This document shows, in pieces, positions 43,067-55,700 of a DNA stretch of 64,000 bases. The position numbers were made by a program, and so were the translations under genes. The first letter of the stretch is position 1; every line of letters starts with the position of its first letter. This DNA is from Isoetes taiwanensis. Lineage: Eukaryota; Streptophyta; Lycopodiopsida; Isoetales; Isoetaceae. Under the pieces are notes generated by a model. It did no database searches, had not been told where the DNA came from, and saw nothing but the letters and a program-made list of their open reading frames with translations. The stretch is from NCBI GenBank assembly GCA_021234155.1, contig JAJEKV010000092.1, positions 3,358,561 through 3,422,560 on the forward strand, given 5' to 3'.

Positions 43067-44116
43067 GGCCTAGGATTAAGTCTCTTCTTGTATATCTTTA
43101 GGGTCAAGCCAGCCCCTAGAATCATTGTGCATTATTGGTGACGAACTTATTAGCTAGCAAATTATTACATAGTTACCATCTTGATGGTGGCTTATCAAGG
43201 ATGTAAAAGTTTAACCGATTATAAGCAGTTTTGATAAGCAGTGAGCAAATCTCTGTTTGGATAGATGGACTTTATTTAAGAGAGATTTGACCAGCTTGAC
43301 CAAAATAACATATGTGCATAGTTATGAGCTGGTTAACTTTGAGATGTTGGCCCCAATTATCGGGGGATGGGATGAAAACTAAATAGAAGTCATCAAAGTT
43401 GTCTCTTGAGCACACCATTGACTTTGTGCGTCTTGGTATCAATAACAATACGCAAAAAACGAAGAAATGAGTTATAGTGAATGTTGAGCCATTCTTGAAG
43501 GCGAATCTCGCAAAGAATAAAGAATTGAAGCAGGCTTGACTAAAATTGTGATCACATAAGAGGACGATGCTCCCTTCTCCAAGATTGTATCTAGCCCCTT
43601 GATGATTGTAATGCTTGTGGTTAAATAATGGGTGGTCCTTTGAAGACTTAAGGCATAGTTGGATAATGTTGCCGAATTGATTATTTGGCAGGAAAAGTTC
43701 TTCCCTTCATTTCAATCTGTATTGTAGTAATATTGTTGATGGTGGTATGGGTGTTTGACCCAAGAAGGGGACGTTCTTTAGGAGGTTTTGACCCAACAAG
43801 GGGTCGTTCTTTAAAGATTAGGTACGTCCTATATGGGGGCGGGAGCAAGAGGATTGAAATGAATGAAATTTGAAGGAGCATTGGCGATAGGGAACACGTC
43901 GGTGAGACTTCTATCTGCCGAAAGGAGAAAATGGAGATTTTTTTTGAGGGGGTTCAATTGTTATTTCATTGTTTCGGTTGTTTGTTATATTTCGATTTTG
44001 TTTTTACACTTTTTCAATGGTTTATTTGTGCAAAGTAACCTCCTGGGTGGAGGACGTTACTTGTGGTAAACCCACATGGTGGGATTGTCGTATGTGACCT
44101 CCAACAAACAGGAGGC
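43067..44116. other. 3-prime flank of the hydrolase gene and spacer
   Basis: A short tandem repeat (TTTGACCCAAGAAGGGGACG and a close copy) lies at 43753-43815. No gene supported. Confidence 0.5.
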
Positions 44117-45525
44117 TTAGGGTGCATTCCCATTACTACCTGACCTGTATTTCTGAGTTTGCCACGTCAGATATTTGCTGGTCCCTTTTATCGGTTTTCC
44201 AACGTTCCATTCCCATTAGACCGTGTCCACGTCATCACCTCCCAAAATTGGTCAACGGGAAGCATCTCCATCGAAATCGAAGGAAAAACGTCTCTGTTCA
44301 TCTAACAGCGCTCTGCAACGATTCATGAAATGTTTTGCAAGCAAGATCCTCCTCATACTGTTCCAATGGATCAACAACAGGTTCTTCTTCTTATGGTTCT
44401 CATGCAAGCTTTGACAATTGCACTGGATAATTTAGAAAGAGTGAATGCCATTTTAGAAGATGATGAGACAGATATTCATCAAGCCTCCCTTGAAAGAAAC
44501 CAAGCTCATACCGTGTCCAGAATTTTATTGTTTTCAATGCTTTACTCTGATCTTACATTGCTCAGAGGAACCTTGACAGGAATTAGTTATGGTCAATGGT
44601 ATATAAGGCCACGATCAACACATTGGTGGTACGATTTTGAGGATTATATAATGCGGGTTGATGCACCAAGATTTAAAAAGATTTTAGAGTTTCCAAAGAT
44701 ACATTCTTCTACATATGCCAAAAAGTATCTAGTGATTTGGTCACAAATACTCCCCTTGTTTTTCACATATTCCAAATCGTGTGGTATCAGTAGAAAAACA
44801 GGTTGCAATTGCATTGAAGAGATTTGCATCTGGAGATAGTTTCATTACTCTGTCTGAAATATTTGGAGTTGGGTCCTCCACAGCTTCTAGGATAACTATG
44901 AAGTTTGTAGCTTCTTTACTCAAGCATGCAAATGAACATCTTCAATGGCCAGTTGGTCAAGCATTGGCTGATGTCAAGCGAGGCTTCCAATCAATTCATG
45001 GTCTTCCAAACTGTTGTGGTGCTATAGATGCAACTCATATTTTGATGGAACTTCCTGCATATGAAAGTGAAATAGAATGGTATGACAAAGAGAATTTCCA
45101 TGCTTGTACAAGCAATTGTTGACAGTCGTACCAGGTTTTTGGATGTAGTTGCAGGTTATCCAGGCAGTATTAATGATATGCGTCTACTTCGAAACTCAAA
45201 CTTTGCTCATATGGTTGAAAGTGGAGATAGATTGAATGGTTCTTCAATTCAAATTGGCAACCAAAGTGTCCGAGAATACATAATAGGAGATGCTGGCTAT
45301 CCTCTATTGTCATGGTTGGTCGTGCCATATCCAGGCACGAAATTACCTCCAAGGATTGATAGGTTTAACTACATGCACTCTTCAACTCGCATGGCCGTCG
45401 AACGTGCATTTGGTCTACTGAAAAATTCATGGCAACTATTGAACAGAAAAATTTACATGCCAAATAAACATGCATTGTCTAGAATGATCCTTGCTTGTTG
45501 CCTCAAAACACGGGATCTGCATTAA
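44117..45525 (+). pseudogene. PIF/Harbinger transposase (HARBI1-like), frameshifted
   Basis: Three readings in three frames form one DDE nuclease: the N-terminal region (WWYDFEDYIMRVDAPRFKKI), then VEKQVAIALKRFASGDSF with the helix-turn-helix-like EIFGVGSSTASRI and first Asp (CCGAIDATHI), then SRTRFLDVVAGYPGSINDMR with the second Asp and VERAFGLLKNSWQLL with the Glu. Shifts lie near 44775 and 45105. At the left, TTA followed by GGGTGCATTCCCATTACT (44117-44137) fits a Harbinger TTA target plus terminal repeat. No matching right end is seen, and a LINE remnant starts directly after the stop. The transposase is inactive here. Confidence 0.9.
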
Positions 45526-46000
45526 GAAATGAAATGAAATGAAATGTTATATTATATTATTACGTCTACTGAGACCATCAGGTCTATCAGACGTTCAATA
45601 AAAAACTTTTAAACATCAATCCAATTTTCTGAAATGCTTCCACAATCAGAAGCATAATCACTACATTCATCTGGCTCACTCTCCCTTTCATTACTTCGCA
45701 ATAACGAATCTATGCTAGCTATATGTAATCTTCTCACCTCTAGCATGTCTAGGACAAAATTACCAAGGATCAAAGGTGACATATGAAACAGAGTATTTAA
45801 AGTATCTACCCCGTCAATTCCATGTCTCTTACGCAATCGCTCATATGCTGGGCATCGCAAGAGAGCATGCGATTCATCTTCTACCTCATCTTCTCCACAT
45901 ACCTTGCACATTCTTTCTGCCCTCGGGAGTTTCTTTCATCTTCCCTCTTCTATGTGTAACCGATGAAAACTCAATCTCAAGAGAGACACTATGCGATTAC
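45526..46000 (-). mobile_element. 5-prime-truncated LINE with ATTTC-repeat tail
   Basis: Minus-strand text SLLRLSFHRLHIEEGR-stop-KKLPRAER then MCKVCGEDEVEDESHALLRC is the zf-RVT C-terminus of a LINE ORF2 (CX2C...HX4C), ending at 45609. A short 3-prime region (GATGGTCTCAGTAGACG) resembles the ends at 12329-12400 and 57805-58250, and a tail of ATTTC units reaches 45526. One stop interrupts the coding part. Insertion lies at the end of the Harbinger transposase. Confidence 0.88.
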
Positions 46001-47255
46001 TTGTGGGTGCGTCGATGAACTTTGTATGTACTTTCATGATTTGGGAGTCTCCAAATCGTCACTGCAAACAACTCTTTGGCAATATGTTTGCCATGTTGAA
46101 ACCTTTTATTGATAATTCAAGTGTCGAATTTTGTAAAGTTCTCTGTATACATTGTCACAGTTTACATTTTATAACAGCACGTTTTTTGAAGAAAGGTTTA
46201 TTTTCCAGTTTTTTTCAGCTGTATTTTTACAGTCACAATTCTTGTCCACATTTGGTCATTCTGCTGTTGGCATTTATACAGGCTTGTTACTGTCTTGTTA
46301 CAGGCTTGTTACTGTCCATGAGCAGGTTAATGACAAAAACTAAGAGTAAATGTTGCCCCTGTTGCAGGGTGTGCCTTTCGAAGGCTTGACTTTCACCTTA
46401 AATCTAAGGAGTTGAAATCATTGGGCGGTTACATTCCTTATAAATTTAGAATTTCAACAATAAACAAACTATCATGTAGGATTGCTGTTATTTAGAAGTT
46501 TAACGAAAGACAAACTGTCCATGTAGGTTTGCTGCTATTATTTTTCCCTCCATCTGAAGTTACAACTAGCTATTCAAGCTTAATATTGTGGAGCAAAATT
46601 GTGCCGTTTAACTGAATGGTAAAGCCTTCTTCTACCATGTAGATGATGTTTAGTCTACTCAATTTAAATAAAAGGTTTCTAGTAGTCTGCAAGCTTAACT
46701 GAAATTGCAACAACGAGATGGTAACTTTAACTTGAACCAAGACATGCAATTACATCTTTCGATAAAAGTTACATATGCGTCAAGCTGTTATAGATGACAA
46801 GATCTTATATAGATTTTATTCTGTAACAATTTTTGCACATAAGTTACCATAAGTTTCATAAAAATCACATTTATGCCATGGGATAATAAAGAAGATCCAG
46901 TAGCTGGTTACTGTTGTCTTGGACAGCTCTATGGCATGTGAGATGGTGTCAATTTGAATTTGGCATATCAGCTTCATTTGCGATGAAGTCTAATAATTTA
47001 CTAGTTTTGAGTATCAGGCATTATTATGCCAATCATGTTTTGTCTTATTATTAGCGTTCTTATATGTTCAAACCTAGGGTGGACAAACATATTAGAAAGT
47101 ATGCACTTAACAAAATCTATATAAAAGACTGAGGAGGCTTCAACCTCTCGCGAAATATATAATTATATATATTTGCTGAGTCTAAAATGTAATCTAAACA
47201 AAGCCAACTGCATTTTTAACTCTTTATATTTTAACACCCAGGGCAAATAAACTGC
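46001..47255. other. Spacer between LINE remnant and ELP1 3-prime end
   Basis: A diverged tandem pair (around AACAAACTATCATGTAGGAT and GACAAACTGTCCATGTAGGT) lies at 46447-46545. CTTGTTACTGTCTTGTTACA repeats at 46280-46315. No gene is supported. Confidence 0.5.
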
Positions 47256-50200
47256 TTAACATTTCAAGATTTCAAATGTTGAAACTAATCCTGCTAATTT
47301 TGGCTGGTTCATGGCCAAAACACATGAGCCTTTCTGAGCTTTGATCATCGCCTGTTCAGCTCTTTCTACAGCTTCTCTCTGAGCATCTTGAAACTTAGAA
47401 GCAGCCTGCTGAAGTTTCTTTGCAATGTCTTGCTGACCAAGAAAAATAAGTGCTTTCAATAATCTCCTCAACTCTTCAATCTTATAGGATGGAAGCGCCA
47501 TGCTCTTCATATGTTCGACAAGTGCAAGATCTTCGCCAGGGCTGTAAATCAAATGACAGATATCAAGTTCCAAGCCAAAAAATGCATGCATCCTATGCCA
47601 CTAATATATCACTCTACCCACCTTCCAGCACGTATTCTTCCTTTCCGACCTTGCGAGCCTTTTTTCCTTGCTTTAGAGGTGACAGTTGACGTCCTCGACC
47701 TGCAATAAAAATGGATTATTCTCATTTGCCTAATGTCTATGGTTAAATATCATCACATAAATAAACATTATACCCATAAGTGTAGGCACTCATGCCACTC
47801 AGGTTGCTGCTTGTCTCTGATGCTGCATCATCGTCTATAGTGCTCTCAACTCCCTCGCTCTGTAGCTTTAAAGCTAATATAGAACGGCGTTCGCAAATGG
47901 CTGTATACCTTGCAAAGTATTTACCTATTTTTTCAATGCCCTCCTCAAACTCAACAATCATCACATTTGCGCATTCCATAGCAGCTGGCTCTATACGTGC
48001 CTCTATAAAGTTGCATTTATCAAGCATGTATGCTATCCGCAGAACCTCCAGCCACTCCCGAGCATCTATTAGAAGTCCAACGGCCCAATCAACATCCTTA
48101 CAGTAATCAAGAGCAATCCGGGCTGCTTCTCCCAGTCTTCCCATTGCTTGCATCTCTTCACAAATCTCAAGAGAGAGACTCCGTAACTCCTGCGATGTAA
48201 AATTTAGTTTACCTGCAGTCATAAACACATCTTTCCAGCATCCTCCTGATCTGTATGCTATCAATGCTTTGTGAAACTGAGAACAAGTACAAAAGGCAGC
48301 TCCTGCATCCTCAAACTTTTCTTGACTGAGTAAATAATCTCCCCATGCTTCCAAAATAATAAATTTTATGGGCTGTTTCTTAAATAGATGAAGACTGCAT
48401 GGGAAAAGCTCAGGATTGTTCTGAATAAGTTGCAAGCACTCTGGAAAGTACAGGTCTCCAGCTAGAGCAAGATGCTTAAGTGCACTTTGAAATCTCTTCA
48501 ACCTGCAATCTATTGTATACTTCATCATTGGGGGTGACATATCCTCCAGTTCTTGCAGGAAAGGCAAGAACTCCTTTGGGTCTCGTTGAGAATGTGTGGC
48601 CACCATCGCTGCCAGGTGTAAGTCATATAAACCTAAAGCTGCATTAAAAACTGCATCGGAATCACAAAGCCATATCAAGTGTTTCATAGCTGTCTCAGCA
48701 CTTATCACATTTGGCTCATCCAACTCACCGATATCCATTTCTAATAAGCTTCTGTCATTCATCTCCTTCTCTCGTAACTGTTTTATCCTCACAAGTGCTT
48801 CCTCTAGCATGGGTGGGTCATCTCGGGCTAAAGATGTTAAAATACAAAGTTCCCGCGTAGGGCTGTCTTGTATTTCCTTTTGAAGCACATCCCTTATTGA
48901 GTTCAATACAATAGTAACTTTTGCGGCTTTATTGCATTCAAAAATGCTCTGTTGCTGCCCGTTCAAGGGTTTTTCTTCACTTAAAAGATTCTTATAAGTT
49001 GATTCCAAAATATTCTCTGGTTTCAAGGCACAAATAAGCTCAGTAATGAGGCTAAGTTTATTTACTTGCTTGACAAACTGCCCTACAATGCTTGGAAATT
49101 TATCTACGCCGATTAAATCAATGATTACATTCAGATCAATGCGATGTCTTCGTGCACATAGAAGTGCATCCTTAAATCTAAAATTTTCTAGAGACGATGA
49201 TATAGCCTGAAGGACCAACACACGGGGGTACACAGTCTCCAAGTTTCCACGAATTGTCTGTAAAACTACTGCCCCATCGCTATCACTTAAAGCAGCAACA
49301 AGCCTAGATCCCCTTTCCCAGACTCTCCTTTGCTCAACACTATCATGGGTTTTTGTTGGCACAATATCCTTCTGAACAATATTCAACAAAGACGGGTCAT
49401 GTTCTTTAATACCAAACTTTGAACCCTTACACAGCTCTTCAAGATTGACGATATGAAGAAAATCATGCTTAGTTGTATATATTAAATATGGGGTGCCAGA
49501 TGACCCCTGTCCATTGGCCAGACCATATATAGCAAAATGAGTTGTGTCGTCATTCACAACTGACCCATCAACATGCAACCTCCCTAAACAATCAAGGCCA
49601 ACTAGCTTTGGGGTTTCTTTAACGAGCACTACTGCCATCCAAGGAGAAGCAGATAGAAATTTGGCAAAGGACGCAAAATGCATGCTAGGCATGACACTTT
49701 CACAAAAATGTTCAACAACTGACCCATCTTGTAACTGAATATATGCACTACAGCTGTCAAATATGGGGTTCCCAGTGATAGCTATAACTGACTGATCCAA
49801 TATGGTCTCCTTCCGTATTGTAACCTCAGAGTGATGCAATTTGTCAAATCCATTTCCAGCAGAGTATTCGACTGCAAGCTCTACAAGGCTGTAACCTGTT
49901 TCAGTGGCATAGGCTACTCCGCACATGGTCCTGCAATTTAGTAATGTCAAATGGTGCAATCTGCTTAACATAGCTGGCCTTGTACCCTCCATTGAAACTG
50001 GTTCCTCATATTCCTTATCCTCAAGTTCAGACCATGTACTGACATCTGGAAGCTGAACTGCACTCAAAACACCATCAGAAAGTTGGACTGCCAGTACACT
50101 TCCCCCTAACTTCGAACTCTTGAATGTTACAGATATTACAGACGAGTGGAATTTTATCTTGAATAGATGCATTGGAGGGGGAATCAGGCATATGGAAAGT

Positions 50201-51658
50201 GGTGTCACTAGGAGCTCCTTGCCATCTATTACGAAAGCTGTATTTGCGTCTAAAATGGCAGAGTTCCAATAGCAGCACACCAATTGCATGGATCCCTGCA
50301 TCTTCCAGAATATCATTTCCAATGATTTCTCTGGCTGCCAGAGAATCCTAGAATGGTCCGCCTTTGAAAACTCCCATTCTTGTTTTAAATACCAATGATA
50401 ATTATTACAGTTCCAAACCTGTATTGCATCATGATTGGCACATCTAATACTTATTGCCATGAGATCCGAACCAGCATTCCATTGCAAAGACTCTATTTTT
50501 GCATCTGGCAAAGTACAAACTTCAAAACTGTCTTTTTTCAGTCCATTCCGCTCAAAAATCATAATAAGCGGTTGCTTCTTCTGATCTGATCTGTCACCAG
50601 CAGCTGCAATCCTAGCCCCACCAGGGCACCATGTAATGGCTGTTATTGGAAATGGGAGAGTCTCAGCAGACGCATGTAAAACACCAGAATCTCTTTCCCA
50701 AATCTTCAAAGGCTTATCATCTGACCGATCCAGTGTTGCAATGTACTTGCCATCAGGACGCCAACTAATCGCCCAAGCAGGTTGCATATGTCTTAGATCA
50801 TTCGTTACCCCCTACATGTATTCCACGATTGTTCTCTATTAATAGGATGAGCCATTGTCTGCATAAAAGACATCTGATTCAGCTATAAAAGCTGAACTTG
50901 TAGCCTACAACATAATCAGCATCAAGAACATGACGTGCAGTGTTTAAAAGATAAGACTAACCTCGTGCCCTGACTATCCACTATTCAAAATGCTTATAAG
51001 ACAAAAAACAGATTTGCTTAAAACTCACCGCATCAATATCATCCTGGCAGATACACACTTCATATAATGGATCCCACTCAGCAGTCATAACAATAAGCTG
51101 ACCCAATCCAGTGATAAAAGCAAGCAGCTCGCCATCAGGGCTCACTTCCATGGCAACAATACCTCCGTGAAGACTTCCAACAACTTCGACATGATATGAG
51201 AAATTGTGTGCTAAGAGAATATCACCACTCCGCAATGCGACAACTACTGCTTCCATCTCTATCATATATTCTATATTGACGACAACATCTTCGACACGAT
51301 CATCATACGTCTCAATGAGTGGCATTGAATGCTGGATATGCTGCATAGGGGCTAACCGTGTAAGAGTAAAATTCATGCCAGGTAGCAAAGAAAGTAAATG
51401 AAGCCGGGATTTAAAATAGAATTCAGGCATTGAGTAACAAACATTCAACCAAAAGCTCCAAGGCACAAACTCTTAGTTTGAAGAAAAACTGTATAAAACC
51501 TGGCCGTCGGAAGACAAGTCCATCCAGTATATCTGACAATGGTCAGATGCAAAGAAAATACGACCATGCTCACTGTCAATTGAAGCAGCAACAAGCTTTT
51601 CGGATTGGGCAAGTTGTAGCTGCATATAACGATCACCATAGATGGCGAGGTTCCTCAT
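47256..51658 (-). CDS. ELP1: Elongator complex subunit 1 (ELP1/IKAP)
   Basis: Five exons on the minus strand: 51500-51658, 51029-51340, 47774-50811, 47622-47699 and 47256-47541. All have phase-matched GT-AG borders and total 3873 bases, giving about 1290 residues (plant ELP1 is about 1300). It starts MRNLAIYGDRYMQLQ. The N-terminal half has WD40-like text (SWRPDGKYIATLD, ITWCPGGARIAAAGD), the middle is the helical IKI3 region, and near the end is the basic tRNA-binding patch (SKARKKGSQGRKGRIRAG) split by intron 4, then SPGEDLALVEHMKSMALP. Elongator modifies wobble uridine (cm5U) in tRNA and affects transcription. ELP1 is its scaffold and dimerises at the C-terminus. The exon 1/2 border is the least certain; the two frames agree but an in-frame stop lies between them. 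No disabling change is seen. Confidence 0.95.
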
Positions 51659-51669
51659 CGCGTCCTGTG

Positions 51670-51680
51670 GTTTAGGGTTT
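51670..51680 (-). promoter_or_regulatory. Telobox in the ELP1 leader
   Basis: Minus-strand AAACCCTAAA lies just upstream of the ELP1 start codon. Teloboxes (AAACCCTAA) are common in 5-prime regions of plant translation-related and growth-linked genes. Confidence 0.6.
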
Positions 51681-51699
51681 ATGGGTCAGGAAAAACCCT

Positions 51700-52150
51700 T
51701 ACAAGACGAGCCCCTGTATCAGCCATTTTTTTGGCCCCAAGGCATACCTAGGAATGGAATGGTAATGAGGAAGCTAGAATATACGCACAATGAGATCGGT
51801 GCCCTTTTTTGGCTCCCGAAATCGGGGTCTCGCGCGGACCAAAATAGCTTAAGCGATTTTGGGAAAATCGTCAAATTTTGCGAAGCGATTTTCAAAAAGG
51901 GAAAAGGGAAAATCGCTTATCGCTTAAGCGATTTTCGCTTTCGGATTCTTAGGAAAATGCGATCACTGGCCGGTGATTTTTAAAAAAAAGCGAAAATAAA
52001 AGCGATTTTCAAAAGTCGGCGTCATCGTCGGCGACCGCGGCGGGGAAGAAAGAAAGTGCGATCACCTGGCCAGGTGATTTTTTTTTTAAAAAAGGAGCGA
52101 TTTTTCACTTTGGGAAAAAAAAAAAAAAACGCTTAAGTGATTTTCGCCTG
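51700..52150. repeat. Palindrome-rich GCGATTTTC repeat block upstream of ELP1
   Basis: GCGATTTT or its complement occurs more than eight times, including CGCTTAAGCG palindromes and two larger ones, ATCACCTGGCCAGGTGAT (about 52057) and ATCACTGGCCGGTGAT (about 51963), each followed by an A/T run. It looks like a young simple or satellite-type repeat of two roughly 110-base half units in the ELP1 promoter. Confidence 0.75.
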
Positions 52151-52610
52151 TGTATGATGATGTGGAAGTGGCACCATGGAATGATGACATGTCACCTTAT
52201 GTATCAAAATGACTTTTCTTAGGTCAAACATTTTGAAAAGAGGTTTTTATGGTAGATGACATGTGTATGCTGACGTGGCATGCTTGGTGATGATGTGGAT
52301 GGTACATGGCATCTTTTGATGATGATGTGGACAATTTGGCACTAGTGCACATAACCGTGGATTTTTTAAGCAACATCTTGGACACTTTATTTCTCCTTGC
52401 TTGTTTAAGGGAAATGTGCACTTTCTCTCTCTAGCTTAACTTTTAGAGAGAGAAGATAATCCTAGACCATAGAAATCCTAGACATTTAAATCAATTCATT
52501 TCGCCCATGCATTTAAATCAATGACAATGTTTCTATTGCAGAGTAGAAAGTACATAGATACAGACATGTGCAAACACAGAAAGTAAATGTCTAGGGGCCG
52601 GCACGCCTCA
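52151..52610. repeat. Spacer with degenerate GATGATGTGG repeats
   Basis: TGATGATGTGGA or TGCTGACGTGGC phrases recur at 52156, 52268, 52290 and 52319, with ACATGKCA between. No gene is seen. Confidence 0.55.
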
Positions 52611-55290
52611 TTATTTGGTAGTTGAACCAATATGCCTTCGCGTACAGGCAAGCAATGAGTGTAAAGAAGTTTCGCCGGAGCCGTGCCACATCTTCGTTGG
52701 TATGCATGTTCGGGCGTACCTGCAAGGTGGAAGGTACAGGATGTCATGCGGAGTATATATAACTGAAAAATGAGGTGGTGGGGAAGGATAGTGTCGAACC
52801 TGCAAGTCTATGGCCATAGGAAAGCATGCATGACATGCCGGATGTTTAGACAGACATGAGCACCACAAGACCAATACTGGTTCTGTGCTGGGACCGGGGC
52901 CCGCCGCAGCTCCAACCAGTTTCTGAAACGCTCGTGCCAGTGGTCCGGGGCATGAGTGCGGTACAGCCACGGCTCTAATACCATGTCCCAAACACGGTAA
53001 GGACTTCATGCACGCATTCAAGACAACCAAAAGTAAGAAAGTCAGCAGGCAAACAACTCACCGTTGTACGTCCACGGGTTTCACTCGTATTTGAGTCCCG
53101 GTATGGCCCACCTTGCCAGGCAGGGAATCCATGCACCAAAAGCCCTCGAAACGCCTGGGCCACCCGAGTCGCCCCCGTACTACAGGGTCTGCAATATGCA
53201 CCAAAAGGTACCAGTGTCCCCTGCAACCAGCTCACACTGCATGAGTACCTATGGAGACACGAGAGGGGATGGGGACTATGCCACGTACCCATGACAGATG
53301 GGCCAAATGATAGCTCGCAAGCTCTCCCATCGTATCTGGTACATTGGGAGCAGGTCCGCGCCCATGACCTCGTGATCTTCGAACCAGCGAGGGTCCACCA
53401 TTGCAAATGTGGATCTCTCATCTGGTTCGAACTGATGCATGCAGGCACTGCACATGCGTGCTACATGGTCAGCGAAAAAGGTTTACAACACATGAATGAA
53501 ATCGTGCTAGGACACGTACCTGATAATTACCCTGACATGATCTGCCTCCCACTCTTCACTGATTCGCAACGATTGCCTTCTGTCTGCTCTCGCATCCAAC
53601 GTCGCAAGGAAGCTGGCCCCAACAATGACATTCTGCGTTCTGGCCGAGTCGACAAGATCTCTGTGGGTACGTGGGGGTGGTGTGCTATCAACCGCTCGCC
53701 ATACCTCGCGGCATATCTCGTCTGTATACGAGTCCCCAAAAATGTACACCTCCTCCCAGAAATAGAGAGGCAACATCAAACCTCGACGTAGCTAGGGGAA
53801 CGAACCCTCTCTTCCTGTATAATCTGAGCGTATGTGCTGCGACCACTCTCCCGCAGCTCATCAAACATCGGCCTCGAACCACAAGGCTCTATCACATGCA
53901 GTGGGGTGGCGTGTGAATGAACAGGTCGTCTGGTATGTCCTCAATATCTGCTTAGGGACACATGCATGGGCGTGATGTAATGATGGCCCCTGTCCGGTCG
54001 GCGATGCTATCTTTGTGAGGGACGACATGCCTTTGAAATGCAAATCGGTGTCTCGAGCCGTAGGGCCGTTCACGCTTCTCTCCGTCTTGTAGGTTCGAAT
54101 GCTGCCGTCGATCTTTGAGGGTACGATGGTCATGGCTCCGCACGATCGTGCCCCTTTTTTGCTCCTCTTCACGCACCCGGCAAATTTGTTGTCGCATACT
54201 CCATGATCTCCTCGGGTGTAGGCCGGGAGGGGGGCTCCTGCGACATCCGCTGGCTCATCCACTCATGCAGCTGCACGTTCATCCTGACATCCTCCTTGGT
54301 GGCTGCGTCCTGATGATCATAGCGCACCCGGGCCTCCTGCAAGTATAGAGGGTGCACCACCTCCCGTATGCCCCGGCCGATCTTTGAAGCGGCCCGTCGC
54401 CTCATTTACCGGCCCAGCGGGGTAATCTTGCACCGGGCAAATCTGGGCATGGAGCCCTGCATACGGACAGTCGTCCTCGTCAAAGCACGCCTGTCTCTGC
54501 CTGCCGCCGCAGTTGCATTCGCACTTTCCCACTGCTCTGCTGTCCTCTGCCATGCCAGTTCATTGAGGCGCTCCCTCTCCTCATCTGTGAGAGGGGATGG
54601 CTGTGACGGGTCATTCCTGGGACGACCACGTTCCCTCGCTGGCCACCACATATCTCTGTGATATGCATTATGGTGCCCAATGGCACCATCCTTCGTCAGA
54701 CCTGCCCACAGACGATTCACCCGTAGCTTGTCCGCTGTATGGGGACACCCGGGTACGTCACAGTACCAGTAAGTGCCCAAACTATGTGTGCCACGGGCTG
54801 TTTGGGGGCCCAGGCGCCTGACAATCAGCCATATACCTCGATATTCCCTGTCAAACTTCCATAATCAGCGCCTAGGCTAGCCTACCAACCATACAAGTAC
54901 AAATGAAAAAACTCTAAAGACACAAATGCAAGCTATCTAATGGGGGTCTGACGGTACTTACCAAAAAGTGATGTACCCAACCATGCCCGGCTGTCCGCGG
55001 TCAACGTAATTCGGGAGCCCACTCTCGTCCATCCCTATCGGGCGACTCTCCTGCGTAAGATCTCTAGCACCATCTTTGACAACTACAATGAAGTCAAAAA
55101 AAGAGTATGACCATTGGTGGCCATAATGAAATAGATAGCATAGATTTTTTTTTTTTTTAAGGAATGAAGAGTACGAAACAAGATTTGTTGAAACATCAAA
55201 TGTCTCCGATGACAAACCTTGGAACTTCCAATATAGCCAAGCATTGTGTAGTTGGAACTCCATAATTAGTGTTTTTGGATGCAACAACTC
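52611..55290 (-). CDS. Multi-exon gene or transposon gene of unknown family with Cys/His-rich N-terminal domain
   Basis: A series of minus-strand exons with good borders. One ending near 54958 (RPIGMDESGLPNYVDRGQPG) joins in phase to one from about 54788 (TYWYCDVPGCPHTADKLRVN...DGAIGHHNAYHRDMWW), a possible CX4C-HX4H finger, then a Glu/Arg-rich helix (LTDEERERLNELAWQRTAE). Later exons read FEPDERSTFAMVDPRWFEDH...LLPMYQIRWESLRAIIWP (53289-53447, donor GTACGTG), VAQAFRGLLVHGFPAWQGG (53062-53188, donor GTGAGT), VWDMVLEPWLYRTHAPDHWH (about 52860-53000) and a C-terminal NEDVARLRRNFFTLIACLYA (52611-52735). A stop near 54406 and uncertain frames at 53500-54400 suggest decay or unseen introns. The aromatic-rich style recalls transposases, but I recognise no DDE set. 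GC-rich relative to its neighbours. Confidence 0.5.
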
Positions 55291-55379
55291 ATTGGCATTT
55301 TGACTGGGCGTTTTGATTGATGAGGTAGAAGGTAGCTAAATGGAGGGGTACGAATTTGTATGTATTGATCGATAATAAT

Positions 55380-55545
55380 AAGATAAGTAGAGAGATAGAT
55401 ATTATTTTTAATATCCACAGGGACTCTACAGTAGGCCATGAGACAAGTCTATACATAGTGCGACTCTGGGCGGTCTCAAACTCAAGACATACATGTTCTA
55501 AGACAATTTATTACTACTAAACCAAAAACCCAAGTGCACATTACA
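55380..55545 (-). mobile_element. SINE-like element
   Basis: On the minus strand TGGTTTAGTAG is a perfect A-box (TRGYNNARNNG). A B-box with one C-to-T change (GTTTGAGACC) follows about 40 bases on, then GCCCAGAGTCGCAC, a GAGTCCCTGTGGATATTAAA 3-prime region and ATCTATCTCTCTACTTATC. It shares its body with the insertion at 40082-40205. Confidence 0.65.
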
Positions 55546-55700
55546 AAAACTATTCCAAAACTACTCTATGGTTTATGATGTAAATATTCGGGCATAATAA
55601 ATTGATGGTCGCGACTATCGTAAATAAGTTGGAAAAAACACCTAGGATTTGGTGATGAATAAATGGGAAGTGTAGTCCCTTCTTGTATAGGGGGATGGTC

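Noticed and set aside
50812-51028. Extra small ELP1 exon between exons 2 and 3
   Set aside because: Exon 2 and exon 3 join in phase 0 with good borders and continuous family text, so none is needed.
52611-53030. 139-codon open reading (Pro/Ala/Cys-rich) on the minus strand
   Set aside because: The alternative frame with VWDMVLEPWLY text is more protein-like; the exon assignment here remains open.
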